Shown here in pieces: positions 1 to 7,567 of a DNA stretch of 26,230 nucleotides (positions are counted from its first letter, which is position 1; every line of letters begins with the position of its first letter). Below the pieces are notes generated by a model, which ran no database searches, was not told where the DNA came from, and worked only from the letters and a program-made list of their open reading frames with translations. Made by a program: the position numbers and the translations under genes. Source of the DNA: Metaruminococcus_A sp964607135 (GTDB taxonomy: Bacteria > Bacillota > Clostridia > Oscillospirales > Ruminococcaceae); NCBI GenBank assembly GCA_964607135.1, contig CAZSIV010000032.1:1-26230 (forward strand), in the 5' to 3' direction.

Positions 1-66
1 AAGCGCTTTGTCTTTCTTCCCTGTGAGGGTGCAGTCTCTTTGCGGCCAGAACGCATAACGAATAGA

Positions 67-96
67 AAACGGCGGCAGGAATTCCTGCCGCCGTTT
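67..96. terminator. Bidirectional hairpin terminator after the spoVA operon
   Basis: A perfect 30-base palindrome with two 15-base arms of the form AAACGGCGGCAGGAA and its complement. It lies 40 bases past the stop of the CBS gene. On the minus strand the stem is followed by TTTTCTATT, a short U-rich run, so it most likely ends the spoVAC-D-E-CBS transcript. On the plus strand the tail is only TTTCTGCTTT. Bases 1-66 show no gene that I can support. Confidence 0.75.
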
Positions 97-136
97 CTGC
101 TTTCGCACCGGTCTTTTGAAAAAACTGCGCCGTACT

Positions 137-592
137 TCAGGTAAACAGGGTGTCGAGGAATGAGTTCCCCGCATCGGCCTGTCCTTCGGCGAAGATATTC
201 CGGTAGGTCTCGGCCACCGCGTCGGACGGGATGGCCCGGGGCAGGTCGCTGAGGCTCACCATCCCGGCGAGCGCCCCGTTCTGGGTGACGGGGAGCCGTT
301 TGACCCGATGCCGGGCCATCAGCGCCGCCGCATCTGGGAGAGGGGATGCGGCTTCTACGCAGACCGCCGGCTGGCTCATGATCCGGTCGACCGCGGTGTC
401 GAGCGGGTTCCGCCCCCGGGCAATACAGCGGGTGACGATATCCCGGTCGGTGATGATCCCCACCACGCTGTTTCCCCGCACCACCGGCAGGCTCCCGATC
501 TTGTTCCGCCGCATCAGCTCCGCCGCACGAAAGGCGCTCTCATCGTATGAAACGCGGACGATATACCGCGTCATCGCTTCGCTGACCACCAT
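137..592 (-). CDS. Tandem CBS-domain protein
   Basis: A 151-residue protein made almost only of two CBS domains, at about residues 3-58 and 68-125. The first opens with the typical MVVSEAMTRYIVRVSYDES pattern and contains GSLPVV and GIITDRDI; the second contains the matching RLPVT and GMVSLSDL. Stand-alone CBS pairs usually bind adenine nucleotides and act as energy or ligand sensors; the ligand here is unknown. The start lies four bases after the spoVAE stop, so the two are probably translationally coupled, and the gene is the last of the spoVA operon. A sporulation or germination role is inferred only from that position. The roughly 25-residue tail has no recognised motif. Confidence 0.85.
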   Translation of the reverse strand: MVVSEAMTRYIVRVSYDESAFRAAELMRRNKIGSLPVVRGNSVVGIITDRDIVTRCIARGRNPLDTAVDRIMSQPAVCVEAASPLPDAAALMARHRVKRLPVTQNGALAGMVSLSDLPRAIPSDAVAETYRNIFAEGQADAGNSFLDTLFT

Positions 593-596
593 TGGA

Positions 597-974
597 TCAG
601 CCCGAAACGCTGCGGTCGCTCGGCTTGAAGATCAGCGCGGCGAGTAGCGAGAAGAAGACGGCGGCGGCGATCCCGCCCGCGGTGGCTTTCAGCCCGCCGA
701 TCAGGATGCCGACCGGCCCCTGTTCCTGGACGGCTTCCTGCACGCCTTTGGCAAGGTTGTATCCGAACCCGGTCAGCGGAACGGTTGCGCCCGCCCCCGC
801 GAAGTCGACCAGCGGCTCATACAGCCCGACAGCCCCCAGGATGACCCCCGCTACCACGAAGCCGACCAGGATCCGGGCCGGGGTGAGCTTGGTGTGGTCG
901 ATCAACAGCTGGCCGACCACACAGATCAGCCCTCCGACCACGAAGGCCTTGAGATATTCCATAAACACTTCCAT
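597..974 (-). CDS. spoVAE: Stage V sporulation protein AE (SpoVAE/SpoVAEb type)
   Basis: A 125-residue small membrane protein with about four hydrophobic segments and the family signature GAGATVPLTGFGYNLAKG near residues 60-77. In spore formers, SpoVA proteins form the inner-membrane channel that moves dipicolinic acid into the forespore and releases it at germination. The N-terminal segment (FVVGGLICVVGQLLID) resembles that of SpoVAC, as expected because SpoVAC and SpoVAEb are paralogues. The chosen ATG has a strong GAGGAGGAAG ribosome site; a second ATG four codons in is less well placed. It sits 13 bases after spoVAD and just before the CBS gene. Confidence 0.95.
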   Translation of the reverse strand: MEVFMEYLKAFVVGGLICVVGQLLIDHTKLTPARILVGFVVAGVILGAVGLYEPLVDFAGAGATVPLTGFGYNLAKGVQEAVQEQGPVGILIGGLKATAGGIAAAVFFSLLAALIFKPSDRSVSG

Positions 975-987
975 CTGTTCTTCCTCC

Positions 988-1998
988 TCAATTTGCGGTG
1001 ATTTCCGCCAGATGGCAGATCCCCGGGATGCTCTCCCCCTGCTGGACGATGGTGGGGGACATCAGCGCCCCGGTAGCGCAGAAGAGGATCCGCTTGAGCT
1101 CTCCACGTTCCAGTCGGGGCAGGAAATGGGCGCAGAGGACGCTGGCGCAGCAGCCGCAGCCGGAGCCCCCGGCGTGGACGTCCTGCCCGTCGTCGTCGTA
1201 GATCAGCAGCCCGCAGTCCTGATGCTTCTCCCTGATGTCGATCCCGTCCCGCTCGAGGAGCTCGCAGAGCAGGCGGCTCCCCACCTTGCCGAGGTCGCCG
1301 GTGATGATGGCGTCGAAGTTTTCCAGATGTTCATGGGTGTCATGAAAATAGGTCTTGATGGTCGAACAGGCGGCCGGCGCCATCGCCGCCCCCATGTTGT
1401 TTGCGTCGGTGATCCCCAGGTCGGTGATCTTCCCGACGGTGACCGCCCGCACCTTCGGCTTGCTTTCATCGCAGCCGACCAGCACCGCGCCGGAGCCGGT
1501 GACCGTCCACTGGGAGGTCGGCGTCCGGACGCCGCCGTACTCCAGCGGGAAACGGAACTGCCGCTCCGCCGTGCAGAAGTGGGAGGAGGTGACCGCCACC
1601 GCTTTGGATGCAAGTCCCCCCTCGACGAAGAGGGATGCCGAGATCAGCCCCTCCGCCATGGTTGAACAGGCGCCGAACAGCCCCAGAAAGGGGATATCCA
1701 GCTCCCGCAGGCCGTAGGTGGAGCCGATGCACTGGTTGAGCAGGTCGCCCGCAAACATGACGTCGACGTCCGAGGTGGCGGTGTGCGTCTTGCCGAGGAG
1801 CATGTTGACCGCGTCGGACTGGAGCCTGCTCTCCGATTTTTCCCAGGTGGTCTCCCCGAAGGTCGTGTCCTCGCTGACACGGTCGAATTCCTGCGCGAGG
1901 GGGCCTTCCCCCTCCTTTTTCCCGACGATGGAGGCGTGGCCCAGGATTGCGGGCGGGCGGTCCAGCCGGATGGTCGATTGTGAAAGTCTGGTTGCCAT
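988..1998 (-). CDS. spoVAD: Stage V sporulation protein AD
   Basis: A 336-residue thiolase-fold protein. The family motifs are clear: the N-terminal ASIVGKKEGEGPLAQEFD, the GDLLNQCIGSTYGLREL block, and the thiolase-like nucleophile-elbow region FGACSTMAEG, with a cysteine at about residue 111. SpoVAD is the soluble dipicolinic-acid-binding component that sits on the SpoVA channel in the forespore inner membrane. Length matches the family. The start is supported by an AAGGAGAGAAG site directly upstream of the ATG. It lies between spoVAC and spoVAE in the usual order. No spoVAA, spoVAB, spoVAEa or spoVAF is present, giving the compact C-D-E form known in many Clostridia. Confidence 0.96.
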   Translation of the reverse strand: MATRLSQSTIRLDRPPAILGHASIVGKKEGEGPLAQEFDRVSEDTTFGETTWEKSESRLQSDAVNMLLGKTHTATSDVDVMFAGDLLNQCIGSTYGLRELDIPFLGLFGACSTMAEGLISASLFVEGGLASKAVAVTSSHFCTAERQFRFPLEYGGVRTPTSQWTVTGSGAVLVGCDESKPKVRAVTVGKITDLGITDANNMGAAMAPAACSTIKTYFHDTHEHLENFDAIITGDLGKVGSRLLCELLERDGIDIREKHQDCGLLIYDDDGQDVHAGGSGCGCCASVLCAHFLPRLERGELKRILFCATGALMSPTIVQQGESIPGICHLAEITAN

Positions 1999-2060
1999 AA
2001 TTCTTCTCTCCTTGCGATTTCACCGTAATGAAGGGGCTGATTCCCCCAGCTCAAAACCCG

Positions 2061-2510
2061 TTATCCGGTAAAAACCTGGATCAGATAGAGGATGATCCCG
2101 TAAATGATCGATGCGCTGATCCCGTAGACCAGCACCGGGCCGGCGATGATGAACATCTTGGCGCCGAGCCCCAGAACGTACCCCTCGCTTTTGAATTCCA
2201 GCGCGGGGGACACCATCGCGTTGGCAAAGCCGGTAATCGGCACGAGGGTGCCGGCCCCGGCGTGCTTTGCGATGACGTTGAAGACGCTCAGCCCGGTGAG
2301 AAGGGCCGTCAGAAAGATCAGCGTAACCGAAACCATCATCCCCGCGTTCTTTTCGTCCAGGCCGAGATAGGTGTAAAGATTCAAAAGCCCCTGGCCCAGG
2401 GTGCAGATCAAGCCGCCGATCAAGAAGGCGCAGGGCAGGGTGATATAGCTCTTCGTATTTTTGCTCGCCTTTTGGTTGAGTTTTTCGTATTCCTCTTTTG
2501 TCAGGTTCAA
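2061..2510 (-). CDS. spoVAC: Stage V sporulation protein AC, probable TTG start
   Basis: A small polytopic membrane protein with the SpoVAC signature FNVIAKHAGAGTLVPITGFA, four or five hydrophobic segments and a charged N-terminus LTKEEYEKLNQKASK. SpoVAC is a core SpoVA channel protein and has been described as mechanosensitive. I place the start at a TTG (2508-2510), giving 149 residues, close to the roughly 150 of known SpoVAC. A GGAGGG site lies six bases upstream of that TTG. An in-frame ATG at 2567 would add 19 residues, has no ribosome site, and sits against the terminator at 2571-2603. I do not see a convincing sigma-G promoter in the short space left. Confidence 0.92.
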   Translation of the reverse strand: MNLTKEEYEKLNQKASKNTKSYITLPCAFLIGGLICTLGQGLLNLYTYLGLDEKNAGMMVSVTLIFLTALLTGLSVFNVIAKHAGAGTLVPITGFANAMVSPALEFKSEGYVLGLGAKMFIIAGPVLVYGISASIIYGIILYLIQVFTG

Positions 2511-2516
2511 GACAAT

Positions 2517-2522
2517 CCCTCC
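2517..2522 (-). promoter_or_regulatory. Ribosome binding site that decides the spoVAC start
   Basis: On the minus strand this reads GGAGGG, six bases before TTG at 2510-2508. It supports the TTG start over the upstream in-frame ATG. Confidence 0.7.
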
Positions 2523-2570
2523 GAATCCTTTTTCTCTATTTTTGCCGGGTCTGAAAAATTTATGCAAAAC

Positions 2571-2603
2571 GCCCGTGCGGATTCCTTTTGAAACCGCACG
2601 GGC
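2571..2603 (-). terminator. Hairpin terminator after the acyltransferase gene
   Basis: Ten-base arms GCCCGTGCGG and CCGCACGGGC around a 13-base loop. Read on the minus strand the stem is followed by GTTTTGCATAAATTTTTC, a broken U-rich tail. It separates the acyltransferase gene from spoVAC, so it probably insulates the sporulation operon from upstream transcription. Confidence 0.65.
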
Positions 2604-2675
2604 ATTTTAGCCGTTTCCGTATAAAATTTTTTCAGCTCCGGGGGAGTCGAAAGGCCCTTCTCTTCCAAACCAGCC

Positions 2676-3725
2676 TTACGAATCTTTCAGAAAGAGGCGT
2701 TTGCAGCGGGCAACGACGGCAGATGCACGAATACGGCCCGCTGCGGAAACAGCTTTCGCCGCAATCCGCTTTGTCAGAAACGACTCGATGAAATAGAAGG
2801 CTGTTCCAACGGAGACACATACAAAAATATCCCATATACAAGCTATGTAGGGGGATTTGAACAAGACTGCCGTATAAGATATGAAATATTTGAAAAACAG
2901 CATCTGCACCAAAAATATATGATAGGAAGCCCGCCCGATCAGTTCAAGGGGCTTGATCCTCATTTTGGGGGAACGGCGCAAAAGAAGGGCGGCCGGCGGC
3001 AGAAGATAGAGGCAGGCTGCAAAGGATGTGCCCGCCCAGGCCGTATTGATGCATTTGGGTTCATAGCCTAAATAGCAGCGCGCTGTGATAAACCCAATCC
3101 CGCACAGGAGCGAAACCACCCGCCAAACCGGCTTCGTCTTGCAGGGATACATCTGTAGCCAGCAGCCAAAAGCGATCACCAAAATATAGCGAAAAACCAA
3201 AAGCCGATAGCACGAATCCGGAAACAGATAAAGCTTCGCCAGTATTTCGTAAGAAAAATTCAAGGCGCCGCATAAAAGCAAGCCTGCGATCCCGTACTTT
3301 TTCAGTATGAAATACAGAATCGGAAAGAGAAAAACAAATTGAAGCATAACAGGGACATAGTAGGAACCCATCCCCAATCCGCCGGATACAAATGTGTAGA
3401 CGATCCATCTCAGCGAGACGGCGGCTGTTCTGCACTCCAAGAGAACTTGAACTCCAAAAACAATGCAGAATGGGATGAGATAGCGCAGCAATTTACGCAG
3501 GACAAAAGCCGGCGCATACGCTTTTTGTAGCGTGTCGATCCCCGCTCTTTCATACGACCCCGCATACAGGTATCCCGAAAGCACCATCAGAAGAGGCACG
3601 GCCATATCAATCCAGAAGGGGAACAGACAGCGAAGCCGCAGCTCGGCTGAAATTGTATGATGTGTGACCAGGATAAACACCATACAAACGCCCTTTACTG
3701 CATCAAAAAACGAATTTCTTTTCAT
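2676..3725 (-). CDS. Membrane acyltransferase, acyltransferase_3 family
   Basis: A 349-residue integral membrane protein with roughly ten hydrophobic segments. The N-terminus FFDAVKGVCMVFILVTHH fits the family's first helix, which ends in a conserved histidine. WIDMAVPLLMVLSGYLYAG matches the second conserved helix (family form FFVLSGFL). Members move O-acyl groups, often acetyl, onto extracytoplasmic polysaccharides, peptidoglycan or lipids. There is no C-terminal SGNH domain, so this is the short form. The ATG at 3725 is preceded by AAAGGGGG about ten bases upstream. The longer frame upstream has no ribosome site and runs through repeat-like DNA. The acceptor cannot be predicted; it appears to be a single-gene transcript. 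Confidence 0.85.
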   Translation of the reverse strand: MKRNSFFDAVKGVCMVFILVTHHTISAELRLRCLFPFWIDMAVPLLMVLSGYLYAGSYERAGIDTLQKAYAPAFVLRKLLRYLIPFCIVFGVQVLLECRTAAVSLRWIVYTFVSGGLGMGSYYVPVMLQFVFLFPILYFILKKYGIAGLLLCGALNFSYEILAKLYLFPDSCYRLLVFRYILVIAFGCWLQMYPCKTKPVWRVVSLLCGIGFITARCYLGYEPKCINTAWAGTSFAACLYLLPPAALLLRRSPKMRIKPLELIGRASYHIFLVQMLFFKYFISYTAVLFKSPYIACIWDIFVCVSVGTAFYFIESFLTKRIAAKAVSAAGRIRASAVVARCKRLFLKDS

Positions 3726-3813
3726 CGATCGGGATCCCCCTTTCCGTGTAACGTCAACCGTAAGGCGCGCCCGCGGCCGGGCGGGGCAATTCGGCGGGGA
3801 ACCCCCGCCGGTA

Positions 3814-3861
3814 TTTCGCACACCGAGCTTTTACCGGTTTTAAGTTAATTGCCCTGCGAGG
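3814..3861 (+). repeat. Dispersed ~48-bp repeat, copy A
   Basis: It begins TTTCGCACACCGAGC and ends CCTGCGAGG. The same start and end, with a variable AT-richer middle, recur at 21658-21705, 21746-21793 and 21839-21885, and in inverse orientation near 23622-23834. It lies between the acyltransferase gene and the 96-bp tandem repeat. Bases 3726-3813 hold GC-rich palindromic sequence and no gene. Confidence 0.65.
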
Positions 3862-3888
3862 CGCATGAAACAGAATAACCGCAGCGCC

Positions 3889-4243
3889 CCTCGCGGGCCG
3901 CAGACTTGCAGGTCTGTACTACCTGGGTATCGCGTCCGCCTGCGGGGGCTCCCCGCCGCGTTTGACCCGTCTGGCACAAACACACCTCGCGGGCCGCGGA
4001 TTCGCAGGTCTGTACTACCTGGGTATCGCGTCCGTCTGCGGGGGCTCCCCGCCGCGTTTGACCCGTCTGGCACAAACACACCTCGCGGGCCGCGGATTCG
4101 CAGGTCTGTACTACCTGGGTATCGCGTCCGTCTGCGGGGGCTCCCCGCCGCGTTTGACCCGTCTGGCACAAACACACCTCGCGGGCCGCGGATTCGCAGG
4201 TCTGTACTACCTGGGTATCGCGTCTGCCCGCGGGGGCTCCCCG
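3889..4243. repeat. 96-bp tandem repeat, about 3.7 copies
   Basis: Units begin with CCTCGCGGGCCGC at 3889, 3985, 4081 and 4177, an exact 96-base period. Units 2 and 3 are identical or nearly so, unit 1 differs at a few bases, and unit 4 is cut at about 4243. Each unit holds a GCGGGG-GCT-CCCCGC hairpin. Because 96 is a multiple of three, several frames stay open on both strands, producing long artificial ORFs. The distal end forms the last codons and stop of the thioesterase gene. The unit shares CACCTCGC with the dispersed repeats near 23.7 kb and may derive from them. Confidence 0.92.
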
Positions 4244-4707
4244 CTCCGCCGCCTATGGCGCAGGGAGCGCTCCCGCCCCTCGTCGTAGGCGCGGGCCTCT
4301 TCGTCGGTTTGGATCTCGAGCCGCGGCACCTCGCAGGGCTTTCCGTTTTCATCCAGGGCGACAAAGGTAAAGTAGGCGGAAAGGGCGAGCGCCTGCCGCT
4401 CCTCTCCATAGGTGTCCTCGACCCGGACAGTGACCTTGATCTCCATCGAAGAGCGCCCGACATAGACCAGGCAGGCTTCGCAGATGACCAGCTGGCCGAC
4501 GAAAATCGGGTGGTAAAACATCAGCTCGTCCACCCGGGCGGTGACGCAGTTTTTGTGGGCGTGGCGCCGGGCGGCAACGCCGGCGCAGTTGTCCATCATC
4601 TTCATGATCTCGCCCCCGTGGACATTCCCCGCGGGATTGGCCTGGCCGGGCAACATGATATCCGATAAAATGGTGCGTGTTTCCGAAACGGTTTTCCGTT
4701 TTTCCAT
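4207..4707 (-). CDS. Hotdog-fold acyl-CoA thioesterase
   Basis: A 166-residue single hotdog domain of the YciA/BFIT type, which hydrolyses acyl-CoA to acid and CoA. The active-site region GNVHGGEIMKMMDNCAGVAA (about residues 27-46) has the conserved HGG and catalytic Asp39. VTARVDELMFYHPIFVGQL and DENGKPCEVP are further family features. ATG at 4707 follows an in-frame GTG at 4716; neither has a strong ribosome site. The last dozen residues, ending GEPPRADAIPR, and the TAG stop lie inside the 96-bp tandem repeat, so the native C-terminus was probably replaced when the repeat reached this gene. The catalytic domain is complete. Confidence 0.88.
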   Translation of the reverse strand: MEKRKTVSETRTILSDIMLPGQANPAGNVHGGEIMKMMDNCAGVAARRHAHKNCVTARVDELMFYHPIFVGQLVICEACLVYVGRSSMEIKVTVRVEDTYGEERQALALSAYFTFVALDENGKPCEVPRLEIQTDEEARAYDEGRERSLRHRRRSGEPPRADAIPR

Positions 4708-4733
4708 ACAGATCACATCATATGGCGGCTAGA

Positions 4734-4760
4734 CGGAATGCTGTCGACAGCAGCCTTCCG
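4734..4760 (-). terminator. Possible weak terminator or dyad after the hydrolase gene
   Basis: A 14-base perfect palindrome TGCTGTCGACAGCA sits inside flanking CGGAA/TTCCG arms with a three-base bulge. It lies between the hydrolase stop and the thioesterase start. There is no U-tract, so termination is uncertain. Confidence 0.3.
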
Positions 4761-4787
4761 CACCCCGCCTTCCTTTCTTTTTTCAGA

Positions 4788-5684
4788 TTAAGGCTTTGGG
4801 AACGGCTTGCGCTGGAAAGGCGGCTTGACCTCCGTCTCCAGAAGCGGCGCATAGGCGGCGGGTTTGCGGTGGGCGTTCCCCCAGCTTTCCCGGCCGCGGT
4901 ACTCCCGCAGCTCCTCGAGGTCGAATTCCGCCATGCAGATCGTCTCGGCGGTGTGCCCCGCCATGGCGATGGTGTTGTCGACGCAGACCCCCTCTTTTGA
5001 AAAGACGACCGGGCTGTAAGCGACGGAGTTCCCCGAAATCTCCCCCGGATAGTTTGCCATAGCGATTCCCACCATATTCTCGAAGGCGCGGGTGGAAAGC
5101 TGGCCCAGCCGGGCGTGGTTCATATCACAGGCGTTGGGAACCAGAATGATCTCCGCCCCCTTGAGCATCAGCACTCGGGCGCTTTCGGGGAATTCCCGGT
5201 CGAAGCAGATCATGATCCCGATCTTGACCGTCCCCCCGTCTTTTAAGGGATAGTCGCAGACATAGAAGCCGTCCCCCGGCGTCAGCCAGCCCTCCATCCC
5301 GAAATCGCAGGTGTGCACCTTGGAGTATTTGAGCAGGATCTTCCCGTCCGGCCCGATCAGGTAGGCCGTGTTCTGGGGGGACGGGCTGCCCTCCGACATG
5401 CAGGTCGCGGTGATCCCCATTTCGAGTTCGGCGGCGGCCCTGCGCAGGGCGGTCAGATAGGGCCCGTCCTCCGAAAGGGCGCAGCTTTTCCAGGCCGCGA
5501 CTTCCTCCGGCGCGGTGCTTTTTGGAAACGAATAGGCGGTCGACCACATCTCCGGAAAGAGGGCGAGGTCGGCCCCCATCTCCTTTGCCTGGCGGCAGGC
5601 GGAAAGGGCGAGCTGAAGATTTTTTTCCGCATCCATCGGAACGGCGTATTTTTGAACCATGGCAACCCGAAACAGTTTTGTCAT
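4788..5684 (-). CDS. Carbon-nitrogen hydrolase (nitrilase superfamily amidohydrolase)
   Basis: A 298-residue protein with the full Glu-Lys-Cys triad: Glu45 in ALFPEMW, Lys122 in LKYSKVH and Cys160 in IMICFDREFPES. The family hydrolyses nonpeptide C-N bonds in amides, N-carbamoyl compounds, omega-amides or nitriles. The substrate is not evident; the length and the FDREFPES motif fit a soluble amidase or N-carbamoylputrescine-type branch. The ATG at 5684 has a GAGGAG site eight bases upstream; the longer in-frame extension is AT-rich intergenic DNA. It is divergent from the main operon and has its own promoter at 5722-5750. A functional link with the operon is possible but unproven. Confidence 0.9.
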   Translation of the reverse strand: MTKLFRVAMVQKYAVPMDAEKNLQLALSACRQAKEMGADLALFPEMWSTAYSFPKSTAPEEVAAWKSCALSEDGPYLTALRRAAAELEMGITATCMSEGSPSPQNTAYLIGPDGKILLKYSKVHTCDFGMEGWLTPGDGFYVCDYPLKDGGTVKIGIMICFDREFPESARVLMLKGAEIILVPNACDMNHARLGQLSTRAFENMVGIAMANYPGEISGNSVAYSPVVFSKEGVCVDNTIAMAGHTAETICMAEFDLEELREYRGRESWGNAHRKPAAYAPLLETEVKPPFQRKPFPKP

Positions 5685-5721
5685 ATTTTTTACTCCTCTA
5701 CAAAGTTTTCCCGACAGCATC

Positions 5722-5750
5722 AGTATAATCCATCTGCTGCGAAAAAGCAA
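5722..5750 (-). promoter_or_regulatory. Sigma-A-type promoter for the hydrolase gene
   Basis: On the minus strand: -35 TTGCTT (5745-5750), a 17-base spacer and -10 TATACT (5722-5727). This predicts a start near 5715 and a leader of about 30 bases ending in the GAGGAG site. Confidence 0.6.
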
Positions 5751-5988
5751 TGAAAAAAGGGAAGGGTAAACGACCGGCAGAAAAAAGGAAATGGTTGAAA
5801 ATTTAAACGCAAAAAAGGCGGCTGTCTTTCCGCTATTTTGAATCAAAACGTTCGTTTTCTCTTTCAAAAAATGCCCTTTATATCGGAAAAGTAGGGTGAT
5901 TTAACAGAATCGTATTATTTGCAGACGGCAAAATTTCTCCGCCGCTCTTCAAGTTAATATTTTATACCAAAAGGTTTTATTTGTTATA

Positions 5989-6017
5989 TTTTACTCCCCC
6001 CAGCCTTATGCTATATT
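5989..6017 (+). promoter_or_regulatory. Candidate upstream promoter of the sugar-isomerase operon
   Basis: An extended -10, TGCTATATT (6009-6017), with a weak -35 TTTTAC 17 bases upstream. It lies in the AT-rich half of the 5685-6617 gap. An 11-base sequence GTTATATTTTA occurs at 5983-5993 and again at 6132-6142 and could be an operator half. This is a guess from sequence only. Confidence 0.35.
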
Positions 6018-6110
6018 ACTTATGATGCACTAAACAGGTGGCATAATTTTGAACAAATATCCCCTCTGAAAGTTGTGCAAAAAAACGAAAAACTGCCGTT
6101 TGACAGAAAA

Positions 6111-6139
6111 ATGGCACAAAGGACGGTAATCGTTATATT
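6111..6139 (+). promoter_or_regulatory. Second candidate promoter of the sugar-isomerase operon
   Basis: -35-like ATGGCA (6111-6116), a 17-base spacer and -10 TATATT (6134-6139). A short dyad TTCGC-GTTG-GCGAA at 6153-6166 falls just downstream of the predicted start and could be an operator. It would leave a leader of about 470 bases before the first gene. Confidence 0.35.
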
Positions 6140-6282
6140 TTAAAGGCTTATTTTCGCGTTGGCGAACCGGTTTTGCAGCGCCCGCACAGATTGCGGCGGG
6201 CTGTTCTGCCGAAAAGAGGGATGGGAGGTGTGCGTTTGATCCGGTACAATCCGACCGTATGGCTGAGCGACGGCCGAAATAG

Positions 6283-6570
6283 TTTGGTCTGCCGCGGCTG
6301 GCTGCTGTCCTTTTTAAGGCGCCGTTATTTTGGCAGCTCCCGGCCGGGGGCTTTGTTTTGCCGGCGTTCCCGCCTTTCCGGGAGCTTCGGCTCCTCGAAG
6401 CCGCGGAGGAGGCGGTTTTTCTTCCCGCGGTGCTGGAAGGCGGTTTTGCTGGAGGGGCACATGATGCCTCCGCTCGCCCTCTGCCAGGCGATCCGCTGTT
6501 GAGAGCGGGCGGCCTGGAACATCCTTTTGTATCATACCGGGGCGCGGCAACGGGCTCCGGGCTATGGTGA
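6283..6570 (+). other. GC-rich leader with open frame and alternative hairpins, no clear gene
   Basis: Between the promoter area and the first operon gene the DNA becomes GC-rich and stays open in one plus frame from 6283 to 6570. The translation (for example RELRLLEAAEEAVFLPAV) looks compositionally protein-like. There is no good start in that frame: a TAG stands at 6280-6282, and a ribosome-site-like GGGAGGTG near 6222 serves a different frame. It may be a decayed gene fragment or an untranslated leader. Within it, GGAGC-TTCG-GCTCC (6381-6394) and GCTTCG-6 nt-CGAAGC (6384-6401) cannot form together, and CCGC-7 nt-GCGG followed by TTTTT lies at 6401-6420. Confidence 0.3.
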
Positions 6571-6617
6571 AAAACAAATCTAAATACTGCAATCAGCAAA
6601 GAAAGAAGGATTTGGAC

Positions 6618-7529
6618 ATGGCTATTTTAAACAACATGCGGATCGGCTGGGTCGGCTTCATCTATCAGCCGCCGAAGGAGATCGAGTGCCCGGTGGAAAA
6701 AGTCCTCTGGCAGCTCGACCAGGCAAAGCGGCTCGACTGTCACGTTCTGCAGCCGGTCGCCCCCCTGCCGAAGGACAATCCGGAAGCCCTTGCAAAGATC
6801 AAAGCAAAAATGGCCGAATACGATGTGGAATTCGAGCTTCCCTGCCCCCGTGCGATCTTCGAGCTCGCCGGCCCGAACGGCGAGGCGGCGAAAAAAGAGC
6901 TCCAGGCGGAGATCGACTTTGCGAAGTCGTTCGGCGCAAAGATCATGCGGACCGGCTACGGCAAGCTGATTATGGAGACCACCCGTTTCTACAAAGGGCC
7001 TGCAATCACCGGAAAAGAACAGTACGACAACATCATTGCCTGTCTGAAAATCGCGGCGCCGATGTTCGAGGCCGCCGGGATGTACTACGCCCAGGAAAAC
7101 CACCTCGATTTCACCGGACGGGAGCTGGCGGCGATCTTCGAAGAGATCAACTCCCCCAACATGGGGATCGCGCTCGACACAGCGAACGGCTTCTGCATCT
7201 TCAGCGACCCGAATGAGGAGATCCAGCTGATGGCCCCATGGGCGATCACCTCCCACATCAAAGACACCCGGATCGAGGACAAGACGCAGGAAGGGGACTA
7301 CTTCCCGCTCATCCCGGTCGGCTGTGCGCTCGGCGAGGGGAACATCGACATCCCGGCCGCGATTGAGGCCATCCGCACCAAGGCCCGCTATCCGGAGGGC
7401 TTCCATCTCATCGTAGAGCAGGGCTGGTTTGCCTATCAGCTCGACGAGGCTGAAGATAAAGTCGCCTTCGCCCATGAAGTGATGGAAAGAAGCATCGCAT
7501 ACCTGAAAAAGCTCGTCACCGTCGACTAA
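6618..7529 (+). CDS. Sugar phosphate isomerase/epimerase-like TIM barrel, paralogue 1
   Basis: A 303-residue protein of the xylose-isomerase-like (AP endonuclease 2) TIM-barrel superfamily, which isomerises, epimerises or dehydrates sugars and cyclitols at a divalent metal. The four expected metal ligands are visible: Glu160 (YAQENH), Asp187 (ALDTANG), His213 (TSHIKD) and Glu267 (IVEQGW). It is the first gene of the operon and one of four close paralogues sharing the N-terminus M-A-x-x-N-N-M and the GEGxxDIP block near residue 240. ATG at 6618 follows AGAAAGAAGGA; the longer in-frame start has no such site. Reaction and substrate are unknown. Confidence 0.88.
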   Translation: MAILNNMRIGWVGFIYQPPKEIECPVEKVLWQLDQAKRLDCHVLQPVAPLPKDNPEALAKIKAKMAEYDVEFELPCPRAIFELAGPNGEAAKKELQAEIDFAKSFGAKIMRTGYGKLIMETTRFYKGPAITGKEQYDNIIACLKIAAPMFEAAGMYYAQENHLDFTGRELAAIFEEINSPNMGIALDTANGFCIFSDPNEEIQLMAPWAITSHIKDTRIEDKTQEGDYFPLIPVGCALGEGNIDIPAAIEAIRTKARYPEGFHLIVEQGWFAYQLDEAEDKVAFAHEVMERSIAYLKKLVTVD

Positions 7530-7567
7530 TGACATCATCTACTTATTTACAGAAAGGGAACCTGAAC

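Noticed and set aside
2511..2567. ATG at 2567 as the spoVAC start
   Set aside because: It has no ribosome site, adds 19 residues beyond the family length and abuts the upstream terminator; the TTG at 2510 has GGAGGG six bases upstream.
3889..4243. CRISPR array
   Set aside because: The units are directly tandem with no spacers, 96 bp long, and there are no cas genes.
3840..4463. Long open frames through the 96-bp array on both strands, suggesting a repeat protein
   Set aside because: The array period is divisible by three and happens to have no stops in several frames. The frames have no ribosome site and overlap the thioesterase core in a different frame.
6100..6105. A perfect TTGACA as the -35 of the operon promoter
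   Set aside because: At 16-18 bases downstream the sequence is ACGGTA-like, with no usable -10. TATATT at 6134 is too far away.
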